From Bimuria novae-zelandiae CBS 107.79 (Eukaryota > Ascomycota > Dothideomycetes > Pleosporales > Didymosphaeriaceae), in contig ML976676.1 in assembly GCA_010015655.1 (NCBI GenBank), positions 786,208 to 850,207 of the forward strand: a stretch of 64,000 nt of DNA, read 5' to 3'. Position numbers and translations under genes: made by a program. This document shows, piece after piece, positions 48,331 through 58,165 of the stretch; positions within the stretch are counted from its first letter, which is position 1; every line of letters begins with the position of its first letter. The notes below the pieces were generated by a model. It saw only the letters and a program-made list of their open reading frames with translations, searched no databases and was not told the DNA's origin.

Positions 48331-49394
48331 TTTGCCTGTACAAGTTCGTACTATAGGTTGGTTGGTTTTAGTTTCTCCATGGATTTATCCAGTCCACCCG
48401 GAGCAAATGGATGGAGCTCCAATCCATCCATGCAGTACACTGATAAGCTCAGGAAGATCCTGCTTTATCGCCAGCTCGAGCGCGGCCTCTCTCTGTCTTT
48501 TGCGCCGCAGCAGAAGATACCAGACTGTGAGGGAGAAGGAGAGGAAGTCCATCATGGCGATGCCGATGCCGATCCACCCGCTCTTGGAGGGGCGTTTTGA
48601 CGGTGCGCTGGGGTCTACGGTCATACTCGTCTGTGGGGTTGGTGTTGGACCGCTGTTCTCGGAGAATGCGGTGAGCGTGTTCTCGCTATGCTCGCCTAAT
48701 TGTCGGAGTAGGAAGGCGTAGTTGTCGCTCCGGGGTGTGCGTTCATCACGGAGCTCGACGGTTCCATTGAGGTAGCATTTGTCGTGGCGCTTCCAGTATT
48801 GCTCGGTTGCCCAGGAGAAGATAACGGTTCGATTGCACGTACTGTGACGATGGCGAGATAGGAGAAGACGGTAATGGAGTGATCTAGCGTACCTGAATGC
48901 TCCGCATTGCCCAGAGGTAAAGTTCTTGGCTATTCCGATGCAGTTGTTCCCCCCGACTTGGTAACACACGTCCTCGAGCATTCTTTGGAAGTCCTGAACG
49001 CTCGAATTTTATATGGCGTCTACATCGGCTACACATCGCAGCTCGTTCATGATGCAGGAACAAAGGCTCCTATGGTGTGGGCGGGAGTACGTTTTTAAGG
49101 TTCCATTCATCGTTTGTTGGACATGCTGGCGGCGTTGATGTCGGAGAATATGATGTCTCGTTCGTGAATGACGGCCTTGCTGCTGCCAGTACTGATGATA
49201 GGGCGAAAAATCCTGGAAGCGGGTGAAGATGGTCTTCTGAATTTCGTGACCATCCCATCAGACCTAAGAGGAAGTTAGCATCCCGATGAAAGCCAATTCG
49301 ATGTACCTTACTTGGGTTGGTATACCCGACAGGGTGCGTGATGTATCCATCGATGACAGCACCACTCAGCGACTCCGTTGCATCTTCTGCGAAT

Positions 49395-50268
49395 CAGCGC
49401 TGCCAACGAACAGAACGTTCGATCCGAACAATCGATCCGAACGGCGTTTTCTGGTGTTTTGGATCGAACGAACAAACAGGCATGGTGGGTCGAACAGAGC
49501 TTCGAACGAACGCATTATTAGAGCCAAACGTTCGGTTGTTCGGTTGTTTGGTTGTTCGGGACTACGTTTGATCGATTTAGTATGGGGATTCTGTCCTAAT
49601 TGGTGGAGTATTACCTTGTTCTGCTGGCCTTGTGCCACGCGTGGCGTTGTCGTATATTGCCTTGTGCAACGTTCTTGTAGGGGAAGAAAACTCTGAGTTT
49701 TCTCGTCGACGTGCCTCCCACTGTTTCCCATCGTCAGCCGTGAGCGTATCTTGTTATGGATCAATTTGTTACCCGCTCGCAGTCGTCCCAGTCGACCCAG
49801 TCGACCCAATCAACCCGGCTGGCATTTGACAGCTATCACCATGCCGGGTCGCGTACGGCAGCTGTCATGGCGATGGCGGAGAGCTTCGAGAGCTTGGATG
49901 ACTCGCCATCTGAAGTGGAGTCCGTCGCTCCTACCCATGAGTTTCCCGGCGAGCTGAAAGCGTCCGGAGCCCGTTTTCCTATTGTATGGACCCGCCTCTG
50001 GCAAGGCAAACGTCTCCTCAACCACGTCGTCAAGAAGGATGCCGGCCAAAACATCCAGCTGGTGGACGGCAGACAGTTTCTCGACCACAACACTAACCTC
50101 CTTCCTAATTAGGAAAGTTGTATATATACGAACGTTCGGCCGAACGTTCGTTATACTGTTCGAAGACGCTCCTGTTCGAGTCGTCTCGAACGTACGTACA
50201 TTTGTATGTGAGCCGAACGAACGAACAAGCACCTTGTTCGGATCCTGTTCGATTCGTTGGCAGCGCTG
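49395..50268 (+). mobile_element. 874-bp non-autonomous hAT-type element
   Basis: Bounded by an exact 8-bp target duplication CTGCGAAT (49387-49394 and 50269-50276). Terminal inverted repeats begin CAGCGCTGCCAACGAA, with the 5'-CAG typical of hAT. Subterminal zones are crowded with GTTCG/CGAAC words, likely transposase-binding sites (an inference). It keeps normal GC and shows little RIP, unlike the neighbouring blocks. It interrupts an exon of GH72-like copy 1. Confidence 0.92.
49756..50112 (+). pseudogene. truncated hAT transposase N-terminus inside the 874-bp element
   Basis: A 118-codon open frame with Ser/Gln/Thr-rich repeats (SQSSQSTQSTQSTRLAF), an acidic stretch and the motif GARFPIVWTRLW, resembling the region before the zinc finger of fungal hAT transposases. 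No catalytic region follows. The element is probably an internal deletion derivative needing transposase from elsewhere. Whether the frame is translated is unknown. Confidence 0.5.
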
Positions 50269-51231
50269 CTGCGAATACACCCGACACGAAGTCGTACGAA
50301 CGGTTCTCTGTATCGCTGTAATTCCTTTCGCACTTCAGGTACAGCATGAGCTTGGGCATGCTACCGAAGGTTTTTGCTGCGGCTAAATCATAATCAATAT
50401 CTGCTTTCTAGGTGCAATTTGACTCGCTTGCCGCTAACCAGAAAGCCAGATACTCAGGAGCATCGTCGTGATGCCAAAGATAGTCAACTCGGTCATTGGT
50501 CTAAACTGAGATGCTCATTCCTAGCGGAATGTTCCTATATCCTTTCGCAGTCATATGGTTTCGAAGATCTCGGAGTGCGGCCCTTTGTTCGAGCAACCCG
50601 ATCGCCCTGTTCCTTCCGAAGGCGGTTGCCATTATGCTTAAACCAAGAACATTCGGGAAGTTGGCGACTGAATCGATCATTTTTAATAACATAGTCGAGC
50701 TTTTCCACGTCATAGGGAATGATGAGGGGCTTGTAACCGACAATGACATAGATACCAGCTTCCATAAAGACATTCAGACATTCTGAATTCTCGTGATTAC
50801 ATTGAATTCATAAGTTAATATAACATTAACGCCCATAATAATAAGATACGGGATATCTCAAAGACAGGCCGGTCCATCAGCAAGCGCGTCCGGACTTAGC
50901 TCACCTTCAACGGCAGATAAATCGTCCAATGTCGACACCGGCCCATAATGGATTCCGCGCACCTCAGCACATTTGCTTGAAGTTTGTGTCAGTACGCCTG
51001 AACTTACAAAAAAAGGATCCCCAGTATCCTCGCAGAAGAAATGAGACCCTTTGACAACAATGGGGGCCAAATCGGACCTTTTTTCTTGCGCTGTCACAGC
51101 TGTACCTGTACTTCGTAAGCCCTAAGAACTTTCGCAGCTGTCTAGCATCAATAAAAAGAAACAAACAGAATCAAAAGGGAGATAAATATAGTCAGAGCGA
51201 CCCACGCAAGGAAGCTTCTCCAAAGTCGCAT

Positions 51232-51962
51232 TTTGTCGCTGCTGGCGCTCAGTAAAGATGCATTTCTAACAGCTTCAGGAAGAGGCGTTAGAGAGCGCTT
51301 GGGAGTGCGAGGGAGTGCGAGGAAGTGCGAGAAAGTATAAGGAAGTGTAAGGAAGTGCAAGGAAGTGCAATAAAGTGCGAGGAATTAACGAATAGTAAAA
51401 GGTAGCCTAAAAAGCTAAACGTCGAAAGTAGCTAATAAAGGCATGGTGGAAATAGCGCCTATAAACATCTTCTATTTCCTTCACAGGTGCCCCTAATACA
51501 GCTGCGCCACATGCACTGCGCCCCTCCATCCGCCTAAATTATGACCCGCCGAGCATTATTGGGTAAGATGCCTGTCGACAATGCGGCTGTTTTAGACCGA
51601 AGTCTGGAATACGGCGTGACGTACATGTCATTACCAAGCGCGCACGCGTTTCTCGAGTATCATGCACGGGCCTTAGATTTAGGTGAAGAATGAAGGAGTT
51701 ATTGGCCAGGATTGCAGACTAAGACTAGCATATGAGCACAGGAAAGCTTGAGGTACAGGACGTGGAGTCCAAGAATCAATTGTTCACTTGGCATCTCGTA
51801 CTCGTATATGCCATATTATCTCTCTAGACATTATATATCGCGAAATACCTCGCAGAAAGGGAATAGACCAGAGCCTGACCTTCCAAATGATCTCCCCAGA
51901 ATGAGTACCAGAACCTACTAGACCCGGTCGTACATGATTCGCTGCAGGAATCAAATGCACCC
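51232..51962. other. intergenic between the two GH72-like copies
   Basis: It contains short tandem units around 51300-51375 built on GGAAGTGYRA (repeats of GAGGAAGTGCGA and variants). No gene seen. Confidence 0.6.
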
Positions 51963-53885
51963 TTAAGGACGTATGAGAGTTCGGGCTTCCGGCAAATCGT
52001 TGGAACGATACTGGTTCCGTTGATCCGTCGTGACGAGCTCGGGAAGTTGTTCCTTCGAGCTAAACTCCGCATCGGTGCGCCTCGTCCTCTTGAGCAACAA
52101 GAAACTAGAGAGTGCAAGGATCGCCACGAATGCTGGTACACCGACCCCGATGCCGGCTTTGGCGCCTGTAGAAAGGCCGGATCCCGGTGAACTGTTCGAT
52201 GTGGTGTCCGCGATCCGATCAGGACCTTCGGAATTGCTGTTCGCAGTTGGACTTGCGGTTTGTCCAAGGGTCGCCATGAGCGTGTGCTCGCCATTCTCTC
52301 CCACTTGCTCCATCAAGAATTTAAAATCCTCGCTCATGTCTTCGAGTTTCCCCGTCACCTCTTCTGTAAAGTCTAAGCCCATGCGGCCGGGTATTTCGCA
52401 CGTGTTGTAGCGTTTCCAATATTGATTGGCAGCCCATGACAGAGCAGCAGTATGATTACACGTGCTATAGTCAGTTAGAACTGGCACATCGATCTTCGAC
52501 AACGTTTCAAAGCCTCGCCTGAATGCACCGTATCGGCCCATGGTGGTATTGACAGCGACACCCACACGCTGGTTTTCCCAATCGCTCTCACACGCTTCAT
52601 CAAGTGTAACGTTGAAACTTTTGGAGTTGGCTGTCTCGAGAAGGTCAGTTAACTTGGGCTTGACTGAACACCTTAATGTGCTCATCATACAAGAGCACAG
52701 AGGCTCGTATGGTGTTGGTGGCAGAACGTTTGGAATTCCCAGCCAGTCCCCTTCGGACAAGATTGCGAGGTTATTGTAAGTTGGTAGACTGCTGCGTTGG
52801 TAAATGATGGCTTCGATGTCGCCCAAATAGAAGCAAGATCCGAAAAGCCTTTCAGTTCGTGGACCTCGGTGGTCATATTGGAATCGATTGTGTCGGGTTC
52901 TGGGCTCACAAGACCTCGGAGGTACGTTAATTACGATCTTCGAGCGCCTTTGCCATGCTTACCGTAGCTGTAGTTTTTGTAAGGTGCCTCGTAGTAGGTA
53001 TAGACGATACCACCACTAAAAGTTTTCGCGGACTCGTCTGAGAACAGATACGAGATGAAGTCAAACAAGCGCCGTTCTGGCAACGACCTGTCCCAAGTGC
53101 AATATAAGACGTTCAAGATGTTAGGAGCGTTGATCAGTCTCAAGACCTCGATGGATAATGCAACGTCTCCCTTTTCCCAGCAATCAACATCATCATTAGA
53201 ATTTATCCAGGACACAAGAGCGTCTGGTGTATCCTCATGGCACCACATGTAATCGATGAACTCTCTCTCTCCAGCATCTTTGCATCTAAGAAGATAGGTA
53301 TTCTCCTGTGACCAGTTTCGTCCATGTAGGACCGCAAGTCGCGTAGGGTAGCGCGAAAGTGAAGCATGTCAACTGGTACCTGGTCTTGTTGTGCCAATGT
53401 AATGGCGAGAAGATTCGTAAATCCAGCCAGTGAACCAAGGATACCGACTTTGTACTCAAGCTGTCTCTGGTTCCAGAAGCCATCGCCTCGTTGCCCTGTA
53501 TTAACAATCACGTAGATACTGGCGTCAGCAAAAGCGTTCATGCACGCTGAATGATCGCGCTCAAGATGAATCCTCGACACAAATATGACGTTGACGTTCA
53601 AGGCGTTAAGATGCGGAATGTCTCGTTGACACAAAGTCTCGTTTGCGAGTGCATCTGGCATAACATCGGAATCAGAGCCGTTGACATTGTATGGTTGGTA
53701 GGTCACGCCGCGAACCTAAATTGTGAGATCCAGTCTCAACATTGAGTACAGATACGTACGAAGAACGCTGTGCCGCTATCCCTGTAAAATAAATGATTGC
53801 CTTTCACGACAATGGGCTCGACTTCAGCTGTGGCGCGGAATGCTATAAGGCTAACCCAGAACCAAATGCTTTGCAAGATTCACAT
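51963..53885 (-). pseudogene. GH72-like (Gas/Gel) gene copy 2, lightly degraded
   Basis: ATG at 53885-53883 is followed immediately by TGA. After it the frame reads as a signal peptide (ILQSIWFWVSLIAFRATA) and EVEPIVVKGNHLFYRDSG. Introns 53759-53716 and 52962-52915 join VRGVTYQPY and YG-LVSPEPD. Further lesions are a (CT)5 tract at 53261-53270 carrying one extra unit and a one-base loss near 52728-52734. Family blocks are SACMNAFADASIYVIV, ALRDLRSYM-like ATLRDLRSYMDETGHRRIP, SGGIVYTYYEAP, PPTPYEPLCSCM and the X8-like TTMGRYGAF with NHTAALSWAANQYWK. The C-terminus is one membrane helix plus a 40-residue tail. The positions of the catalytic Glu read LAQQD and VLYCTWD, without Glu. All three lesions are small, so sequencing errors should be excluded before calling it dead. 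Confidence 0.8.
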
Positions 53886-55018
53886 TTCGCCGCTAGAACT
53901 ATATTCTGCGACACTGCCGATCCAGATGGCGAGGGCGAGGCGTGTCTTGTTGCCTTTCTTTCGTAAAACCGTAGAATGCGTGAAATGGATAGGCGGCTAT
54001 TCCAGGTATCATATCCAGAGGCAGCAGCGCTTGAATTCTATTTCCTTGTCAACCCCCAAAACAGCTGTGCCACATGCACCACGCCGCACCAATACCTCTC
54101 CCCATGTTTCATAATCATGCTTCATGCAACACTGTTGGGTGACGCGTCCAAAATTTTAATGCGCAAGCTCAGCCTTCTATTAAACCAGGTCGAAAGCTTG
54201 TCGCTGTGTTTGTCGGAGAGCAGTCGAATGACCATCGACGTCGCCGACATACATATAGATGCATATGCACCCGCAGCGACGGTTTTTATCAACATGAATG
54301 ACATACGTAGCGGTGTAGGGAGCCTGGGAGGTCAGATGAGGCGACAGCTGCGCTGGAAGGAAGCGGCGAATTATGCCCAAACCGTCCGCCCGCCAAGCTA
54401 CTGCCATGTACAGCAGAAAGATTAGAGGAAGCAGGATGAGGGAAGAAAGTGAAGGACAGATGGGAAGAATGAGGAGGGGATGAGTAGACTTGTGGTTCTT
54501 GGCGGCTAGCTGGGTGGAAGGCGCCGGCGTCGAAGGAAGGTACGAACGGTGGATGAATACCAGTGAACCGAATCGACAATTTCAAAGGCTCACTTCACTG
54601 GAAAGCTGTATTTAATCTGCAATGTAAGCCGAGGGCCGTTGTAACGGGCTTGCATTAGCAGAGTGTGGAGAGCGAACCAAGAGGGCCCAGATGCAGACTG
54701 ACAGACGTCGCCTGCCACCTGCCATAGCACGGCAGCTTCAACACTGAAACACCGTCGATTTTCTTCTACACAAATGTGTTGTATGACCGAATGCTGGTCC
54801 CGAATAACGCCCTATAGCTAAGATGCCCGAGTACTGACCTGAGATACATCCTCTTACCAGGTTACTTTTTCATTCCCATACAGCGCTGTGTCTTGACCAT
54901 ATACGCCGTAACATGATGCACTCATTTTATCCATGGCTCATCCTCATTACCCTTCTCCTTGTCCCCCTGAAGCGTGAGCGACCTAATCTATATTCCCAAC
55001 TTACCGAGTAAACCAAAC
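53886..55018. other. intergenic, no supportable gene
   Basis: Overlapping frames of 98-149 codons occur at 53976-54585 on both strands without family character. The end of the GFA gene may extend to 54922 if a 40-nt intron (55022-54983, GTAAGT...TTAG) is used. Confidence 0.45.
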
Positions 55019-55845
55019 TTACGCAGTCCGCATCTCGGTATCTTCGTCGTCGACCTCCCCAATCTTCCTCTTGTTGGGTGTCATCGCTCCCTCGTCGTCC
55101 GCATCGTCGTCCTCTGTCCATTCGATAACCTCCCATTCCACGTGCTCACTACCGTCGCGCGACGTGTGTCCCCCTCGCTGCTGCTTGATGCGACCCAGCG
55201 GTGTGTGCTTGACCATCTCCTCGAACCATGGTGCGCCACGGGGCTGCTGGCCTGAGCCAGCTACAGTCTGTGTTGATTGCAAAGGCCCAGATGCAGCGGT
55301 GATGTCCTCATCGCTGCTCTCGCCGCCCGGTAGGTAGCCGAGTTCGCCCAGCAGGTCCTGGTCCTCGTCCAACAAACTACCCACGGTAAGCGAGATGTGG
55401 TTGGCGTCTTCGCGGGTGCGTTCGTGCCATGATGTGAGTTGAGTGCCGCAGTATCCGCAGAATTGACGGCGCGCGTGCGAGGCAAACGGTGAAACGAAGG
55501 TACGTTGGATGCTCGTGCGATCCTCGTCGGGGAATTGTGCGAAGGTGGCGCTAGTGTACCATTCGAGAGGCACGCGAAACCAAAGGGTGAGTGGACTTGC
55601 AGAGTGGTGTCCTACCTGGGAGTTAGACGTTGAATGAGTGGTTGGGGACTACAGGCTCCTGTTCGTGAAGCTGACGTGGTGTTTATTTCACACCAGAGCG
55701 CGCAGTCGTACAGAGAGAACGACTTACGAGAAGCCGAAGTGTTATCGTACATCAGTTCGGCGAGCTGCACCTGTGTGCGAGGTATCTCGACCACATAACG
55801 GTTGCGGCCGCATGCGCAGGAGCCGTGTAGTGTTTGGGCGGCCAT
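55019..55845 (-). CDS. GFA/CENP-V domain protein (Mss4-like fold)
   Basis: Exons 55845-55728 and 55611-55019 (intron 116 nt, GTAAGT...GTAG) give 236 residues. The N-terminal block LHGSCACGRNRYVVE supplies the first Cys set and FCGYCGTQLTSW the last. These define the GFA family, zinc proteins often annotated as glutathione-dependent formaldehyde-activating-like. The middle Cys pair usual in enzymes of the family is not seen: the corresponding stretch reads YDNTSASRHHSASPLTLWF. The C-terminal 120 residues are acidic and low-complexity, with a basic KRK near the end, so a nuclear or regulatory role is as likely as catalysis. TAA lies inside a perfect GTAAGT; splicing there would add a 17-residue charged tail and stop at 54922. 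Confidence 0.82.
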
Positions 55846-56163
55846 GTTGCGGCCAAGCGCGGTGGTGTGAGGGATACAGTTAATTTGTTTAAGAACGTTT
55901 GTTTATTAACGCGAGTGTGAAGGCAATATCGTTGGAATAGCAGAACTTCTGGATGTTTGTCGTGTTTTCGAGGAAATTCGACGCAGTCGTTGCCGTCGTG
56001 GATCGCATTTCGGCAGGCGCTCTCTGATTGGCTAGCACGACCGAGGCGCTCCTGCCCTCTGTTGATCACACCATGGTCGATGTATCGTGACAACAAAGCA
56101 AGCCAAGAATGTTGACTACTAGAATGTTCTTACGTTGCGAGTAACAACGACGCGCCCACGATT
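55846..56163. other. promoter side of the GFA gene
   Basis: Normal-composition sequence upstream of the GFA start, ending at the decayed pogo-like element. No gene seen. Confidence 0.5.
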
Positions 56164-56741
56164 AACGTGTTTCACCAGTCATTGAGCCACCCTAGTCACT
56201 GAGCCACTCCACCAAGATTGTGACGCATCTCTACACAACACCCACGATGCCCACCACACAACGCACCCACCAGCTCGAAAAGGAAGCTAGGCTAGCTCTA
56301 TTAACCTACGCATTTTAGATAAGACAGGTCTTTAGTTATTAAAATACCATAAGGCTCTATAATATTAATTAATCTACCCTACGTGAACGCTTTAATAGTT
56401 ACCTACCTTAGTAGGCTGGTAAATGGGTTGGGTCGCAGGGGCCACAGTTGGGTCTGACTAAGCAGAATACTAAAATTCTAAACTTTAAACTCTTTATAAC
56501 TTAATAAATATAGGAGCTATTCTTATGCAATTTTAATATAAGGTATATATATACATATAAGTCAACGTACCTTGCAAGCGAGCTAATTACTCTACCAAGA
56601 CCCCACTAAAATCTATACTTTACACGATAGTATAGAACGCGCATAAATAGTTATTAAAAAGTATAGTAGGCTAATTTATTTAGAATCTAGTTTTACTTAT
56701 TTTTATATATACGTAAGTTATATTTAGCCTTACTATAACGT
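56164..56741 (+). mobile_element. pogo-like transposon relic (left end)
   Basis: It begins after TA with ACGTGTTTCACCAG. An ATG at 56248 opens MPTTQRTHQLEKEARLALL, then through RIP stops reads TIRLYNIN-STLRERFNSYLP and AGKWVGSQGPQLGLTKQNT. This is the helix-turn-helix start of pogo/CENP-B-type transposases. The catalytic part and right end are not recognised. Composition turns AT-rich after about 56290. Confidence 0.55.
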
Positions 56742-58160
56742 GTTCCACCACTTATCCGCCAACACTAGTCATTTGCCACCCCACTAGAATCGCGCGACCA
56801 CAATTATTAATAATTAAATATACTTCTAAATCTCGATCTTTAAATTACTAATTTGCCAAATTAAGTAAATTAAGTCTTTGTCATATAAATTAAGACAGAA
56901 ATTAAGTCTAAAATAAAAATTTAACAAAAAAAAATTTAATAAATTTAGTAGTATTAATTAGCTATAGAAGCGAGCGGGTGTTGCTATAAAAATTTACTTA
57001 TTTAGAGTTATTTATTAATTAAAACTTATTACTAGTATTACGCCTAGGTTTTTTTAGCTATCTTATTATGCCCTTAATGCGCTATTTTATTACTATCGCC
57101 TTTCTATTAGTATACATTTTTATTAGTACTTTAGCTATTATAGTTAACTTATCGCGTACTTTTTGCTACCTTTACTTATTTTATAAGCTTACTAATAGCC
57201 TAAGATGCCCCTTAAAGGCGTTATTAATAATAATACACGCGCTAGAGTACGCGCTAACAGCACTATAAAGATAATAGATTAAGGTATAGGTCGCGGCAAG
57301 CATTAAAAAGCACGTACTTAGTAAGCTATTAAAAATAACTTATTACTAGCTAGTACTACTAGTTAGCTAATAAAGCTACCTAAAACGTAGCTAACTACGT
57401 CGCTATTACCTTAATTATTACTATTATAAGTAGCTAGCTAGCTAGCTATGCCTAATAAAGACCTATTTATTAGCCAGGTTATAGATGCCTTATAGTGGCT
57501 ATAAGAGCTATAGTTATTAGAGTTATAAACGTTATTAACGCTATTATGAGCGTTAAAGGTAGTTATAAAGGCTTTAACTATAAAGAATAATATTATTATA
57601 ATTATAGCTTTAATAAGCGCTTTGCGGATAATTATAATTATATTAATTAAGAAAAGCTAGCTTAGTATTATTAGGTACTATAACGTACTTTTATTAATAA
57701 GAAAAGCTAGGTTTTTAAGTATAAATATTACGTTACGTTAAAGTAAAGTCTTATATAAATTATAGCTAATAAGCCTAAGCGTATTTTCTTTATGTATCAC
57801 TTCTACTACTATAACGCACTAATAAGTAGTATAATTAAGGTAATAGATACTATAAGCTCCGTGGCAAAGTATCTAGATTATTAAAGACGTAACTATAGCC
57901 TAACTACGCGCGAAACGTACTTACTATAGCTACTAAGTAGTTAGTTAACTATCTTTAATATAATAAAAAAGGCGTACCTATTATATAAGCTATAGTTAAT
58001 AAGCTAAATAACTTTAATATTTAAATCTTTTAGCTTACTATTATATAATAGCTTATTAAAAATAACTATCTACTCCGTAAATTTTAAACCAAAAGCTTCT
58101 AGCGCATACTATAGTTCGCTAATTTAAGGAAGTTCGGTAAGAAGACTTTTAAAATAATAA
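56742..58160. repeat. AT-rich RIP-decayed repeats
   Basis: It starts with another TA-ACGTGTTCCACCA end, similar to that at 56164 and in the same orientation, so a second related element begins here. Beyond it the sequence is dense in TTA/TAA words with a (GCTA)n patch near 57411. Coding-like phase is visible around 57240-57800 on the plus strand, but I could not assign a family. No host gene. Confidence 0.6.
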
Positions 58161-58165
58161 GTTCT

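Larger units (their letters stand above)
48385..51231 (-). pseudogene. GH72-like (Gas/Gel) gene copy 1, degraded
   Basis: It starts at ATG 51231-51229 with a hydrophobic leader (MRLWRSFLAWVALTIFISLL). Readable blocks follow in order: APIVVKGSHFFCEDTGDPFF, RGIHYGPVST, DIPYLIIMGVNVILTYEF, MEAGIYVIVGYKP (other frame), IDSVANFPNVLG, ALRDLRNHMTAKGYRNIP, then after the inserted element PPTP, CSCIMNELRC and the X8-like TEQYWKRHDKCYLNG. The C-terminus has a membrane helix and a basic tail (RRKRQR) in place of a GPI signal. Lesions include TGA at 50860-50858, at least three frameshifts, a TAA after VADVDAI, and the 874-bp insertion at 49395-50268. GH72 enzymes remodel cell-wall beta-1,3-glucan, but the positions of both catalytic Glu are not conserved here. 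It is not functional. Confidence 0.82.

Noticed and set aside
48323..48364. Possible hAT terminal repeat pairing with 24213
   Set aside because: Partial similarity (CAAGCTGAGG against CAGGCAAAGG) but no matching 8-bp target duplication, so the outer ends of the hAT element are left open.
48332..48721. 129-codon plus-strand frame
   Set aside because: Antisense to the readable C-terminal part of GH72-like copy 1.
51300..51375. Short GGAAGTGCGA tandem units considered as a CRISPR or regulatory array
   Set aside because: Units are adjacent without spacers and the genome is eukaryotic. It is a simple microsatellite-like repeat.
53976..54585. 149- and 98-codon frames on opposite strands
   Set aside because: Neither shows family character or splice continuity. 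Both are left unannotated.
56559..56610. tRNA-like segment on the minus strand (GGTAGAGTAATTAGCTCGC then TTGCAAGG)
   Set aside because: No complete acceptor stem or T-arm could be folded. It lies in RIP-decayed DNA and is at best a relic.
57068..57268. 66-codon hydrophobic frame
   Set aside because: Leu/Ile/Thr-rich as expected from TTA/ATT-dense RIP DNA. No promoter or splice context.
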